64,000 bases of DNA from Sandaracinaceae bacterium (GTDB lineage: Bacteria; Myxococcota_A; Polyangia; Polyangiales; Houyiibacteriaceae). Positions 26,301 to 34,139 of this stretch are shown piece after piece (the stretch's first letter is position 1; every line of letters begins with the position of its first letter). The notes under the pieces are model-generated. The model worked only from the letters and a program-made list of their open reading frames with translations. It had not been told where the DNA came from and did no database searches. The stretch lies in NCBI GenBank assembly GCA_020633075.1, contig JACKEI010000001.1:1364001-1428000 (forward strand). The letters run 5' to 3'. Both the position numbers and the translations under genes were made by a program.

Positions 26301-26463
26301 CCTGCGACAGGCCGTAGGGCTGCTGCGCTCTCGCGGCTGCCGCCGACTCCGACGGGTCCGCCTGCTGCGCGTGGCTGCGGTGGTCCGACTGGGAGAGGCG
26401 AAACGCCAGCACGATGGCGACGAGCGCGAGCAGGGGAGTGCCAAATCTCTGAAGTTGCTTCAT
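23395..26463 (-). CDS. S41 C-terminal processing peptidase with long C-terminal extension
   Basis: A 1022-residue exported protease, far longer than typical Ctp enzymes (about 400-550). An N-terminal membrane anchor (9-22) is followed by the S41 N-domain, a PDZ domain (about 190-270) and the catalytic core with Ser388 (GGSASASEI) and Lys413 (TSFGKGSVQ), the correct 25-residue spacing. Residues about 560-1015 are beta-rich, CARDB-like: FVLTARVTNRGEHPLYQVRA and MGSIYMRVRNVGEGPTFGVQ repeat the same pattern, and a further SH3-like stretch and Ig-like end follow. The extension probably binds substrates or other envelope proteins. Confidence 0.88.
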   Translation of the reverse strand: MKQLQRFGTPLLALVAIVLAFRLSQSDHRSHAQQADPSESAAAARAQQPYGLSQVRVLSRAIREVSDGYVDPDRVNHQRMFLAGLNAIQRSVAPVMVDYREAEHRVYLQVRSERASFAVNDINSPWALTDRFRRVFEFLEANLGGETDLDLRDVEYAAVNGMLRTLDPHTNLLTPDVFEEMRMSTHGEFGGLGIVISIRDGHLTVIRPMPNTPASRGGLERGDRIVKIDAESTLNMPLAEAVSRLRGEPGSPVDVWFTRGSGTTWSAPRRVRLVRAIIHIESVEHRMLADNIGYVKVSGFQGNTTEDLQRALVALHRENLRGLVLDLRGNPGGLLDQAVRIADLFLTSGPIVSTDARDSRNRDQKFAQAEGTEPNYPIVVLINGGSASASEIVAGALKNHNRALVIGQTSFGKGSVQVLQNFEDGSALKLTIAQYLTPGEISIQGVGIVPDINVVPMTVDRENMDLLPNETYLREADLRAALTHDSARQSGAAVPLVRYYFDAAARRRLAEADPDANEDNEEEAEFLIRFAQQILRGAQRPGRLEMLADAADVISTTQAREMERAVTELRTLGVDWSTGPNAGASATEVVLSTNAANNQGTAGQDFVLTARVTNRGEHPLYQVRAITKSDYGLFDGRELVFGRINPGETREWSTTLGLCTTEQPRNQRVCRLPRDVIDRADAIRVEFDEAHGRAPAPAEIRTELHALVGPQFAYSLQVADDVRGNGDGQLQVGEMGSIYMRVRNVGEGPTFGVQANLRNLSGTGVLLHAGRFELEPIAPGADRLVRFTFEVLPEFRRETAKLEISVYDTELRQSVVENVEVPLANPAGTVAAATGRVQVNANTELRAWASPSAPVVAVARTPVAVPRTATLGDFTRVDLGDGRPAWVATSALGSGSARGELDYPITHRAPTIEIATHDQHVTREATFTLRGTARDDQRVRDLYVFVGARKVLYRAAPSSDTRELAFEANVPLHGGINYITVFARENDEVISREVLQVRRDAPDGSLMETPRFDEELYDMVHQ

Positions 26464-26669
26464 TTTGTCTGTCTCGCGGGCGCCCCCGTGGTGGCACGTG
26501 GGGTCGCTGCCTCGGTCTCGTGGGAGTGTAACGAGGGTCGGGCCAGGTGGCTACCACGGCAACCACCGGTTGGGCACTGGGATTCCATTCAGGGGTCGTT
26601 GCGCGTCGGTCACCGTGATTCGCGTTGACCGGGCGGAGCCCGACACGAATCCTAGCGAGTCCGCTTCCG

Positions 26670-29312
26670 ATGACTTCGACCGAACGCCACAGCACCGACT
26701 CACGGGTGACCGACCCGCGCACGCCCGCGCCGCCCCTGCTCACCGCCTCTCTGGTCGGGCGGCAGGAGCAGCTGGGTGAGATGATGGACGCGCTCGCGCG
26801 AGCGCTGGCCGAGCGGGAGCCCCGCGTGCTGACCGTCCTTGCGCCGAGCGGCCTCGGCAAGACGCGCCTGTTCGACGAGTTCGTGAAGGAAGCCGCCCGC
26901 ACACACGGAGACGGGCAGCTGCGCATCCTGCGAGGGCGCATCCACCCGACCGGGCCTGCCGTCGGCATCATCGGGCGCATGCTGAAGGCGCGCTTCGGGA
27001 TGCACAGCATCCACCGCGCCGAGGACCGCGAGGCGCATCTGCGTCAGTCCGTGGCCCAAGTCCTGGGCGACCAGCGGGTGAGCGAGTTCCTGCACTTCCT
27101 CGGCGGCTACCTCGACATTCGCTTCTCCGAGTCTCCCCTGACTCACGCCATGGAGGACGACCCGCAGCCGCTGGCGCAGGTGCGCCGCGCCGTGCTGCGC
27201 CGCTTCCTGGAGATCGACGCCGCCGAGACGCCGCTGGTCTTGTTGTTCGACGACGTCACGGGAGCCCCTGACGAGCTCCTGGAGCTGCTGAAGTACCTGG
27301 CCACCACGCTGCGCGGGGCGCCCATCCTGCTGGCCTTCGCTGCCCGCGACGAGCTCCTGACCGACCACCCGGGCTGGGCCGGGGGCGCCAACCACGACGT
27401 GATCCGGATGCCGCCCCTCAGCGACGAGGAGGCCAAGCGGCTGGTGCGGGAGTTCCTCGCGCGAGGGGGCGCCGTGCCGGACGAGCTCGTCGAGGCGGTG
27501 GTGCGGGCCGCCGGCGGGAGCCCCTACCTGGTGCGAGAGACGCTGCGCACCTACTTCGACGAGGGCGTGTTGGTCGCCGAGCCCAGCGGACGCTTCCGGG
27601 TGGACCAAGCCAGAGTGGGCCGCGTGACGCTCCCCACGAGCGTGGAACAAGCGCGTGACCACCGCCTGTCCGGGCTGTCCGCCCTGGAGCTCGAGCTGCT
27701 GACCAAGGCCGCGTGCGTGGGCGACGTCTTCTGGCTCGACGCGCTGGTGGCCCTCGAGCACCGCGACCACGCGCCACCGGACCTCTGGGGTGGGCACGAG
27801 AGCCGCACCACCGACTACGGGCCCACGCTCGAGCGCCTGGCCCAGCGTGAGTTCATCACGGCCAGCTCGGAGCCGCTGGTCTCCGGGGCCCTCGAGTACG
27901 CCTTCTGCCAGCGCGCCGAGTGGGAGGCCCTGCTGGCGCGCGTGCCCGCGGCGCAGCTCGCTCAGAGCCACGCCACGGTGGCCGACTGGCTCGAGTTCCG
28001 CCTTGCGCCGACGGAGCGTGACGAGGCGCAGCTGGAGCTGCTGGCCACGCACCACCAGGCAGGGGGGCACGTGGAAGACGCTGCGCGCTACTGGGTGGAG
28101 GCGGGGGCGCTGGCGCGTGCGCGCAACGCCACGGAGCACGCCGTGAACTACTACTCCCGCGGCGTGCCGCTGCTACGCGAGACGGACGTGCGCCGGCGGC
28201 TGGACGCGCTGCACGACTACGGTGACGTGCTCCAGCGGCTCGGCGACTACGACGAGGCGATCCGCTGCTTCCGTGAGATGCTCGCCATTGCCTACCGCCT
28301 GGGTCTGAAGGCGAAGGGGGGCGTCGCGCACAACCGCATCGGTCGCGTGCACCGCGCGGCCGGGCGCCTGGACGAAGCGCTGCGGCACCTCGGCACCGGG
28401 CACGCGCTCTTCGACGCGGTGTCGGACGCGCGCGGCATCGCGGCGTCGTTCGACGACGTCGGTCGCGTGCACTTGCTGCGCGGCGACTACAGCGCGGCGC
28501 GGCGGTTCGCGCACCGCTCCCTGGAGCTGCGGCGCGAGCTCGGGGACCCGCGCAGCGTGGCGCTCAGCCTGGACAACCTCGGCGCCGCGTACTTGGCCAG
28601 CGGTGCGTTCGAGAGGGCCACCGAGGCGCTCGAAGAGGCGCTCGTGCTGCGCCGGCAGATCGGCGATGAGGGCGGCATCGCGGCGTCGCTGACCAACTTG
28701 GGGCGTGTGCACCGCGACAACGGGCAGCACGCTCGCGCCCAAGAGCTCTTCGAGCAGGCGCTTCATGCGTCGCGCGCCGCCGGTGACCGCGCTCTCGAGG
28801 CGCAGGTGCTCACGCTGCTGGGGGAGGGGCACTACCGCCTGGTGGATCCCGAGGCGGCGATCTCCCTGCTGACCGAGGCCGACCAGCTGGCCACCCGCAT
28901 CGGTGACAAGCTGCTGGAGGGGGCCGTGCGGCGTGGCCTGGCGCAGGCGCAGCTGCTCATGCAGGAGCCCGAGGTCGCCCGGCACCACATCGAGAAGGCC
29001 ATCGCGCTCTTCGAGGGGGCGCGCAGTCAGCCGGCGCTCGCGCGGGCGCTCGTCACGCGCGGCGAGATCGAGGCGTCCGCCGGCGAGCTGCGTCGCGCGC
29101 AGGCGGCCTTCGAAGAAGCGCTCGAGATCCTCGAAGGGGTTGGCGACGAGCTCGGCATCGCGGACGCGTGCAGCGCCTACGCCACCTTCGCAGCTGGCGC
29201 GAGCAGCCTGGGCGTCGACTCGGAGGCCTTGGCCATGCGTGCTCGCCGCATCCGTGAGCGCCTGCGGGCGAGCGAAGACTACGTCATCGAGCCTCTCGAG
29301 CCCGTGAGCTGA
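26670..29312 (+). CDS. AAA ATPase with C-terminal TPR repeats
   Basis: An 880-residue soluble protein. Walker A APSGLGKTRL (58-67) and Walker B LVLLFDD mark an AAA/STAND-like ATPase in the N-terminal 300 residues; a helical part follows; from about 505 to 850 are TPR repeats, several nearly identical (RGIAASFDDVGRVHLLRGDY, GGIAASLTNLGRVHRDNGQH). In related bacteria this AAA-TPR unit is attached to a Ser/Thr kinase or cyclase; none is present here. The start ATG at 26670 avoids a short Arg-rich leader. It likely acts in protein-protein signalling. In the 206-bp gap upstream, TTGACC near the start is the only clear -35-like box. Confidence 0.82.
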   Translation: MTSTERHSTDSRVTDPRTPAPPLLTASLVGRQEQLGEMMDALARALAEREPRVLTVLAPSGLGKTRLFDEFVKEAARTHGDGQLRILRGRIHPTGPAVGIIGRMLKARFGMHSIHRAEDREAHLRQSVAQVLGDQRVSEFLHFLGGYLDIRFSESPLTHAMEDDPQPLAQVRRAVLRRFLEIDAAETPLVLLFDDVTGAPDELLELLKYLATTLRGAPILLAFAARDELLTDHPGWAGGANHDVIRMPPLSDEEAKRLVREFLARGGAVPDELVEAVVRAAGGSPYLVRETLRTYFDEGVLVAEPSGRFRVDQARVGRVTLPTSVEQARDHRLSGLSALELELLTKAACVGDVFWLDALVALEHRDHAPPDLWGGHESRTTDYGPTLERLAQREFITASSEPLVSGALEYAFCQRAEWEALLARVPAAQLAQSHATVADWLEFRLAPTERDEAQLELLATHHQAGGHVEDAARYWVEAGALARARNATEHAVNYYSRGVPLLRETDVRRRLDALHDYGDVLQRLGDYDEAIRCFREMLAIAYRLGLKAKGGVAHNRIGRVHRAAGRLDEALRHLGTGHALFDAVSDARGIAASFDDVGRVHLLRGDYSAARRFAHRSLELRRELGDPRSVALSLDNLGAAYLASGAFERATEALEEALVLRRQIGDEGGIAASLTNLGRVHRDNGQHARAQELFEQALHASRAAGDRALEAQVLTLLGEGHYRLVDPEAAISLLTEADQLATRIGDKLLEGAVRRGLAQAQLLMQEPEVARHHIEKAIALFEGARSQPALARALVTRGEIEASAGELRRAQAAFEEALEILEGVGDELGIADACSAYATFAAGASSLGVDSEALAMRARRIRERLRASEDYVIEPLEPVS

Positions 29313-29359
29313 GGGCCGCAATCATGCGCGCCGGGCCCTGGGCTGCTACAAACCGGCCG

Positions 29360-30760
29360 ATGCTGGCGCTGACCACAACGCAACGAGAGGCCATCCCCGA
29401 CGACGTGGTGGACCTCTGCCGGCGCCTCCGTGACAACGGCGAGCGCGGTTGGATCGTTGGTGGCTGCATCCGCGACGTGCTCCTGGGCCGGCCCATCTCG
29501 GACTGGGACGTGGCCACCAGCGCCACCCCCGACCGTGTCCAGAAGATCTTTCGCAAGGTGATCCCGACGGGCATCGAGCACGGCACGGTCACGGTGCTGC
29601 ACCGCGGCACACCCTATGAAGTGACCACACTGCGCGGGGAGGGGGCCTACACGGACGGTCGCCGGCCCGACCAGGTCTTCTTCGTGACGGACATCGAGCG
29701 GGATCTCGCGCGGCGGGACTTCACGGTGAACGCCATCGCCTACGACCCCTTGGACGAGCGCCTGATCGACCCCCTGGGAGGGCTCGCCGACCTCGAAGCC
29801 CGCAGCCTACGGGCGGTGGGAGATGCCGCCGAGCGCTTCGGGGAGGACGGCCTGCGCATCCTGCGAGGCGCGCGCTTCACGGCCACGTTGGGCTTCGACC
29901 TCGACCCGACCACGGAGGCCGCGTTCCACGGCGCCATCGGGGTGTTCAGCAAGGTCAGCCGTGAGCGCGTGCGCGACGAGTGGATCAAGACCATGCGGGC
30001 CGAGCGCCCCTCGCGCGCCTTCGACGTGATGCGTCGCACCGGCATACTGGACGTGACCCTGCCGGAGCTGGTGCAGCAATACGGCTGCGAGCAGAACAAG
30101 TGGCACGCCTACGACGTGTGGCACCACACCATGGCCGTGCTCGACGCCATCGTGGGGGACGCCACGGACAAGCTCTCGGCGCTGCTCCACGACATCGCCA
30201 AGCCGCGCACCCGCGCCATGAGCGACAAGACCAACGACTACACCTTCTACAACCACGAGCGCGTGGGGGCCGACATGGCCGACGCGTTCCTGCGCGAGTA
30301 TCGCTTCAGCAACGACGAGCGTCAGCAGGTGGTGCACCTCGTGCGGCACCACCTGGTTTGCTACCAGTCGAGCTGGACGGACGCGGCCGTGCGGCGCTTC
30401 GTGCAGCGGGTAGGGCGCGAGGGCGTGGACCCGCTGCTGCGGCTGGCGCAGGCCGACGCGCTCGGCAAGGGCCGCCCCGTCGAGGAGGAGCTCGCGTCGC
30501 TCGAGGAGCTGCGCGGGCGGGTGGCGTCGCTCATGGCCGCCGGCGCCGCGCTGTCCACGGGAGACCTCGCCATCGACGGACGCGACGTGCTCGCGCGCCT
30601 GGACGGTCGCGGCGGTCCCATCGTGGGCGAGCTGCTGCGCGAGCTGCTGGAGGCGGTGCTCGAGGACCCTTCACTGAACGCGCGAGACCCGCTGCTGCGC
30701 GCGCTGGACGCCGCGGTGACCCGTCGTCGCCAGGGCGCCCAAGAGGAGCCCAAGGCATGA
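29360..30760 (+). CDS. cca: CCA tRNA nucleotidyltransferase (with HD domain)
   Basis: A 466-residue enzyme of class II type that adds or repairs the 3' CCA of tRNA. The nucleotidyltransferase core has VGGCIRDVLLGRPISDWDVA, the RRDFTVNAIAYD motif follows, and an RNA-binding helical part continues. A C-terminal HD domain (LSALLHDIAKP near residue 278, then YNHERVG) suggests extra phosphohydrolase activity, as in some CCA enzymes. It overlaps the next gene by ATGA (30757-30760). Could also be a poly(A) polymerase; the two are hard to split by sequence. Confidence 0.85.
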   Translation: MLALTTTQREAIPDDVVDLCRRLRDNGERGWIVGGCIRDVLLGRPISDWDVATSATPDRVQKIFRKVIPTGIEHGTVTVLHRGTPYEVTTLRGEGAYTDGRRPDQVFFVTDIERDLARRDFTVNAIAYDPLDERLIDPLGGLADLEARSLRAVGDAAERFGEDGLRILRGARFTATLGFDLDPTTEAAFHGAIGVFSKVSRERVRDEWIKTMRAERPSRAFDVMRRTGILDVTLPELVQQYGCEQNKWHAYDVWHHTMAVLDAIVGDATDKLSALLHDIAKPRTRAMSDKTNDYTFYNHERVGADMADAFLREYRFSNDERQQVVHLVRHHLVCYQSSWTDAAVRRFVQRVGREGVDPLLRLAQADALGKGRPVEEELASLEELRGRVASLMAAGAALSTGDLAIDGRDVLARLDGRGGPIVGELLRELLEAVLEDPSLNARDPLLRALDAAVTRRRQGAQEEPKA

Positions 30761-31491
30761 GCGCCACACCCGGCTACGTCTGTCTGCACCTGCACTACCT
30801 GCCCGGCATCGACGATGGCGTGAAGACCGTCGCGCAGGGGGTGGAGCTGTGCCGCGGCCTCGCCGAGCTGGGTTACACGCAGCTCGTCACCACCCCGCAC
30901 ATCCGCAGTGAGCTCTTCGAGAACCGGCGCCCGGGGATCGAGGCCGCCTTCGCGGAGTTCGTCGAGGCGACGCGCGACGAGGGGCTGCCGGCGCTCGGCG
31001 TCGGTGCCGAGCACCACCTGGACGACATCGTCTGGACGCTCCTGGACACGGGGCAGGGGGTGCCGTACCCGGGCGGTCACGCCGTGCTGATCGAGCTGCC
31101 CGAGGCGCACCTGCCGTCGGGGCTGCGTGACCGCTTCTTCCGGCTGCGCGTCCGCGGCACGCGCGTGGTGCTGGCCCACCCGGAGCGCTACCGCCCCTTC
31201 TTCGACCGCACCCACGAGCTGGACCCACTCTTGGACGCCGGGGCCTTGCCCCTGTTGGACGTGATGTCCCTGACTGGGCACTACGGGCGGGCCCCGCAGC
31301 GGGCTGCGGAGCGCATGCTGGAGGAAGGCACCTACTTCGCGGCGTGCAGCGACGCCCACAAGCCCGAGGACGTACCAGAGGTCGCGAAGGGCATCGCGCG
31401 GCTCCGGGAGCTGGTCGGCGACGCAGAGGCCACAGAATTGCTTTCCACCAACCCGCGGCACATCCTGGCGGGGACGGCCGAGTACGACTGA
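30757..31491 (+). CDS. PHP-domain tyrosine phosphatase-like protein (CpsB/CapC)
   Basis: A 244-residue metal-dependent phosphatase of the PHP group. It starts with CLHLHYLPGIDDG, the family's metal site HxH plus DD, has TTPHI at 45, GAEHHLDD in the middle, AHPERYRP and the final SDAH ligand set. Relatives dephosphorylate tyrosine kinases that control capsule or polysaccharide export. Overlap with the cca gene is ATGA; no kinase partner is in the window. Confidence 0.82.
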   Translation: MSATPGYVCLHLHYLPGIDDGVKTVAQGVELCRGLAELGYTQLVTTPHIRSELFENRRPGIEAAFAEFVEATRDEGLPALGVGAEHHLDDIVWTLLDTGQGVPYPGGHAVLIELPEAHLPSGLRDRFFRLRVRGTRVVLAHPERYRPFFDRTHELDPLLDAGALPLLDVMSLTGHYGRAPQRAAERMLEEGTYFAACSDAHKPEDVPEVAKGIARLRELVGDAEATELLSTNPRHILAGTAEYD

Positions 31492-31513
31492 GGCTCGGGC
31501 CGAGTGGAACGCT

Positions 31514-32602
31514 TTGCTTACTGAACCGACCGATTCCCCCGCCGCCGCCGCACCCGGCCTCGCGCGGCGCATCCTGCCCAAGCTCCTGCTGTCGCTGGTG
31601 CTCGGGGGGCTCCTGGCGTGGCTGGCGGTGCGCAGCGGCGTGGACATCATCCCGACGGACGGCGCCGCTTGGGCGCAGGTCAGGCCCTGGGCCATCCCGG
31701 TCTATGCGCTCACGCTGCTGCTGACGCACTTCCTGCGCGCCGCGCGCTTCCGCTACCTGATCGCGCCCATCAAGCCGCTGCCGCTGCGCGAGGTCGTGCT
31801 CATCAACTGGATCGGCTTCTTTGCGATCTTCGCGCTGCCCCTGCGGCTGGGCGAGTTCGCGCGGCCCGCGCTCACCAAGCTGCGCCACGGCGTGAGCGTG
31901 TCCGCCGGGATCGGGACCATCGCGGTCGAGCGCGTCCTCGACGGCTTGATGACCAGCCTCTGCGTCGCGTGGGTGCTCTTCGTCCTCCCGCGCCGCGAGG
32001 TAGACGATCCACTCGCCCGTGCGTTGCCGGGCTACGGCTTGGCGGCCCTCGCGCTCTTCAGCTGCGCCTTCATCGCGTTGGGGGTGTTCTTGTGGAAGCG
32101 CGCGTGGGCGGTCCGCACCACGGAGCTCGTCATCGGCCTCGTCAGCCGGCGCTTGGCCTCGTTCCTCTCGACGAAGGTGTCCGACGTCGCGGATGGCCTC
32201 AAGACGCTGGCCGACCCCCGCCTGGCCTTCGGCTTCATCTTCGAGACGGCCCTCTACTGGGGCTGCAACGCCTTCGGGATGTGGGTGCTGGCGGTCGGCT
32301 GCGGGCTCGAGCTGAGCTTCGGCCAGGCGGTCGGGGTCATGGGCGTGTTGGCCATCGGCATCCTCCTGCCCGCCGGCCCCGGCCTCTTCGGCAGCTTCCA
32401 GCTGGCGGTCACGCTCGCGCTGCAGCTCTTCTTCGCGAGCGAGATCGTCAACGGAGTCGGCTCGATCTACGTCTTCTTGCTCTTCGTCGTGCAGGCCGTG
32501 GGCATCGTCTTGGCCGGTGTGGTCCCGCTCTTGACGCTGAAGGTGCGGCTCGCGGACCTCATGCCGCGGCTCGATGGCCTCTCGTCCGAAGGCGCGCGCT
32601 GA
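31514..32602 (+). CDS. YbhN/UPF0104 family membrane protein (LPG synthase TM-like)
   Basis: A 362-residue protein with about eight transmembrane helices. The family signature FLRAARFRYLIAPIKPLPLR, then NWIGFFAIFALPLRLGEFAR and AVERVLDGL, matches the flippase-like part of lysylphosphatidylglycerol synthases; no catalytic domain is attached. It may move or modify lipids or glycolipids. The start is a TTG at 31514 with weak support, as no ATG or GTG lies nearby. Confidence 0.8.
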   Translation: MLTEPTDSPAAAAPGLARRILPKLLLSLVLGGLLAWLAVRSGVDIIPTDGAAWAQVRPWAIPVYALTLLLTHFLRAARFRYLIAPIKPLPLREVVLINWIGFFAIFALPLRLGEFARPALTKLRHGVSVSAGIGTIAVERVLDGLMTSLCVAWVLFVLPRREVDDPLARALPGYGLAALALFSCAFIALGVFLWKRAWAVRTTELVIGLVSRRLASFLSTKVSDVADGLKTLADPRLAFGFIFETALYWGCNAFGMWVLAVGCGLELSFGQAVGVMGVLAIGILLPAGPGLFGSFQLAVTLALQLFFASEIVNGVGSIYVFLLFVVQAVGIVLAGVVPLLTLKVRLADLMPRLDGLSSEGAR

Positions 32603-32629
32603 CCCAAAAATTTGGGGCTCCGAAGGCGC
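32603..32629. repeat. AT-rich palindrome with flanking direct repeat
   Basis: CCCAAA-AA-TTTGGG (32603-32616) starts with the first base after the YbhN-like stop. The 11-mer TCCGAAGGCGC occurs at 32585-32595, inside the gene end, and again at 32619-32629, on either side of the palindrome. Confidence 0.5.
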
Positions 32630-32646
32630 AGGCGTAGCGTCGGGGT

Positions 32647-33162
32647 ATGGCTCGCTCCACCCGCTCGGTCCCGTCTTCATGGCCTCTTCGGCGCCTGTCC
32701 TCGCTCGCGCTCGTGGGCGCGCTGCTCGCGTTCGCCACGTTTTGGGCGGCGCCGGCGGCGGCGCGCAGGACCACGGACCTCGGCTACCGCTACGATCAGG
32801 TCTGGACGGCGGCGGTGCGGCTGGTGCGTGTGGACTATGGCTTTACGGTCACGGAGCGCGATCAAGAGCTCGGCTTCGTGATGTTCGACTACATCGAGTC
32901 CGGCCGGACCTACGGCGGCTCCATCGAGGTCTTGCGCACGGCGGACGCGCTGGGGCGTGACCGCGTGCGGGTGGTCGTGGTCATCCAAGGGCAGCCCGAG
33001 TACGTGGAGCGGATGATCATGGACCGCCTGGAGCGTAAGCTGCGGGGCGACTACGGTGCGCCTCCGCGAGCGGAGCCGCAGCCGCCCGCGGCCCCGACGC
33101 CGACGCCGGACTCGGCCAGCGCGCCCGAGGCCCCCGCGGACGGCGCCGCGCCCGACGCCTGA
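32647..33162 (+). CDS. Secreted protein of unknown function
   Basis: A 171-residue exported protein: signal-like helix SLALVGALLAFATFWAAPAAA, then a compact alpha/beta part (YRYDQVWTAAVRLVRVDYGF, LGFVMFDYIESGRTYGGSIE) and a Pro/Ala-rich tail. The core recalls BamC- or DUF4136-like folds, but this is a weak likeness. Likely periplasmic. It sits between a membrane protein and another secreted protein on the same strand. Confidence 0.65.
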   Translation: MARSTRSVPSSWPLRRLSSLALVGALLAFATFWAAPAAARRTTDLGYRYDQVWTAAVRLVRVDYGFTVTERDQELGFVMFDYIESGRTYGGSIEVLRTADALGRDRVRVVVVIQGQPEYVERMIMDRLERKLRGDYGAPPRAEPQPPAAPTPTPDSASAPEAPADGAAPDA

Positions 33163-33217
33163 ACGGCACCAGAACACAGGGTTGGGCGTCGGCCACGCGG
33201 CGGGGCATACTGCCCCC

Positions 33218-34129
33218 ATGCTTAGATGGGTCACGCTACTGGGTTGGGGAGTGCTCGCCGTGGCGAGCCAGCTGCCGGCGGCCGCGCGTGCACAGCCGTC
33301 CGTCCGTGAGGGCGCCACGGCGCTCAGCGCCCCGACGGCGCCAGTGGGAACGGTGCCGCCGCCGCCCGCCGCGCCCCCCCCGCAGACCACCTCACTCGGC
33401 GACGTCCCGCCGCCGCCACCGCCCCCCGGTAGCGCGTACGGGCTCCCCAGTCCGAGCGGCTACGTGCCCCCGGCGCCAGTGGGCTTCCAGCTGGACGCCG
33501 ACACCGCCACGCGCCTGCGCGTGCTGGACTCGGACCTCCAGCAGCTCGCGCGGGCGGGGAACCCCATTGCGTCGGGTGTCATCACCATGGCCACCGGAGG
33601 GCTCTCCATCGCGCTGGCGTTCTTGGCTACCGAGGACTCCTTCCTGCGGAACTACTTGGTGCTGTACGGCAGCGCCAACGTGCTGACCGGCCTCACCGAG
33701 CTCGCCATTCGGCCGAACGCGAGCGGCGCCTCCATCGCGTTCACGCACATGCCCATGGGCAACGCGTCCGAGGCCCAGGCGCGCCTCTTGTTCGGCGAGG
33801 CTGCGCTGCAGCGCATCGCGCGTCGGGCCCGGGCGGCGCGGCTCATCACCGCCTCGCTCGACGTGGCGGTGGGCCTGGCGATCATCCCCATGTTCCTGGG
33901 CCCGAACGACTTCTCCGTGCGGGACCCCTTCGACTACTTCGTGCTGTTGGGGAGCGGTATCTCGGTGGTCACCGGCCTCATCAACCTCGTCACGCGCTCC
34001 CCTGCCGAGAAGTACTGGGCCGCCTACGGAGAGCTGGATCAGCGCCTGCGCGCGCCGCGCACCACGGTGTCTCTGGGCGTCGCGCCGCTGCGGGGTGGCA
34101 TGCTGCTCTCACTGGGCGGCACCCTCTAG
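33218..34129 (+). CDS. Exported protein with proline-rich linker and hydrophobic helices
   Basis: A 303-residue protein with an N-terminal signal helix, then a proline-rich stretch (residues about 45-90) and a C-terminal half with two or three hydrophobic helices (ASGVITMATGGLSIALAFLA, FDYFVLLGSGISVVTGLINL). No known domain. The ATG at 33218 is the first start giving a normal signal peptide. Likely in the envelope; role unknown. Confidence 0.65.
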   Translation: MLRWVTLLGWGVLAVASQLPAAARAQPSVREGATALSAPTAPVGTVPPPPAAPPPQTTSLGDVPPPPPPPGSAYGLPSPSGYVPPAPVGFQLDADTATRLRVLDSDLQQLARAGNPIASGVITMATGGLSIALAFLATEDSFLRNYLVLYGSANVLTGLTELAIRPNASGASIAFTHMPMGNASEAQARLLFGEAALQRIARRARAARLITASLDVAVGLAIIPMFLGPNDFSVRDPFDYFVLLGSGISVVTGLINLVTRSPAEKYWAAYGELDQRLRAPRTTVSLGVAPLRGGMLLSLGGTL

Positions 34130-34139
34130 GTAGCCGAGT

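Noticed and set aside
23545..26628. 1027-codon plus-strand open frame
   Set aside because: Antisense of the S41 protease; His/Val/Ala/Gly-rich text with no domain, typical of a GC-rich shadow.
26700..28139. 479-codon minus-strand open frame
   Set aside because: Antisense of the AAA-TPR gene; no family resemblance.
28420..28720. Repeated DNA words that might suggest a repeat array
   Set aside because: They are codons for near-identical TPR units, not an intergenic or CRISPR repeat.
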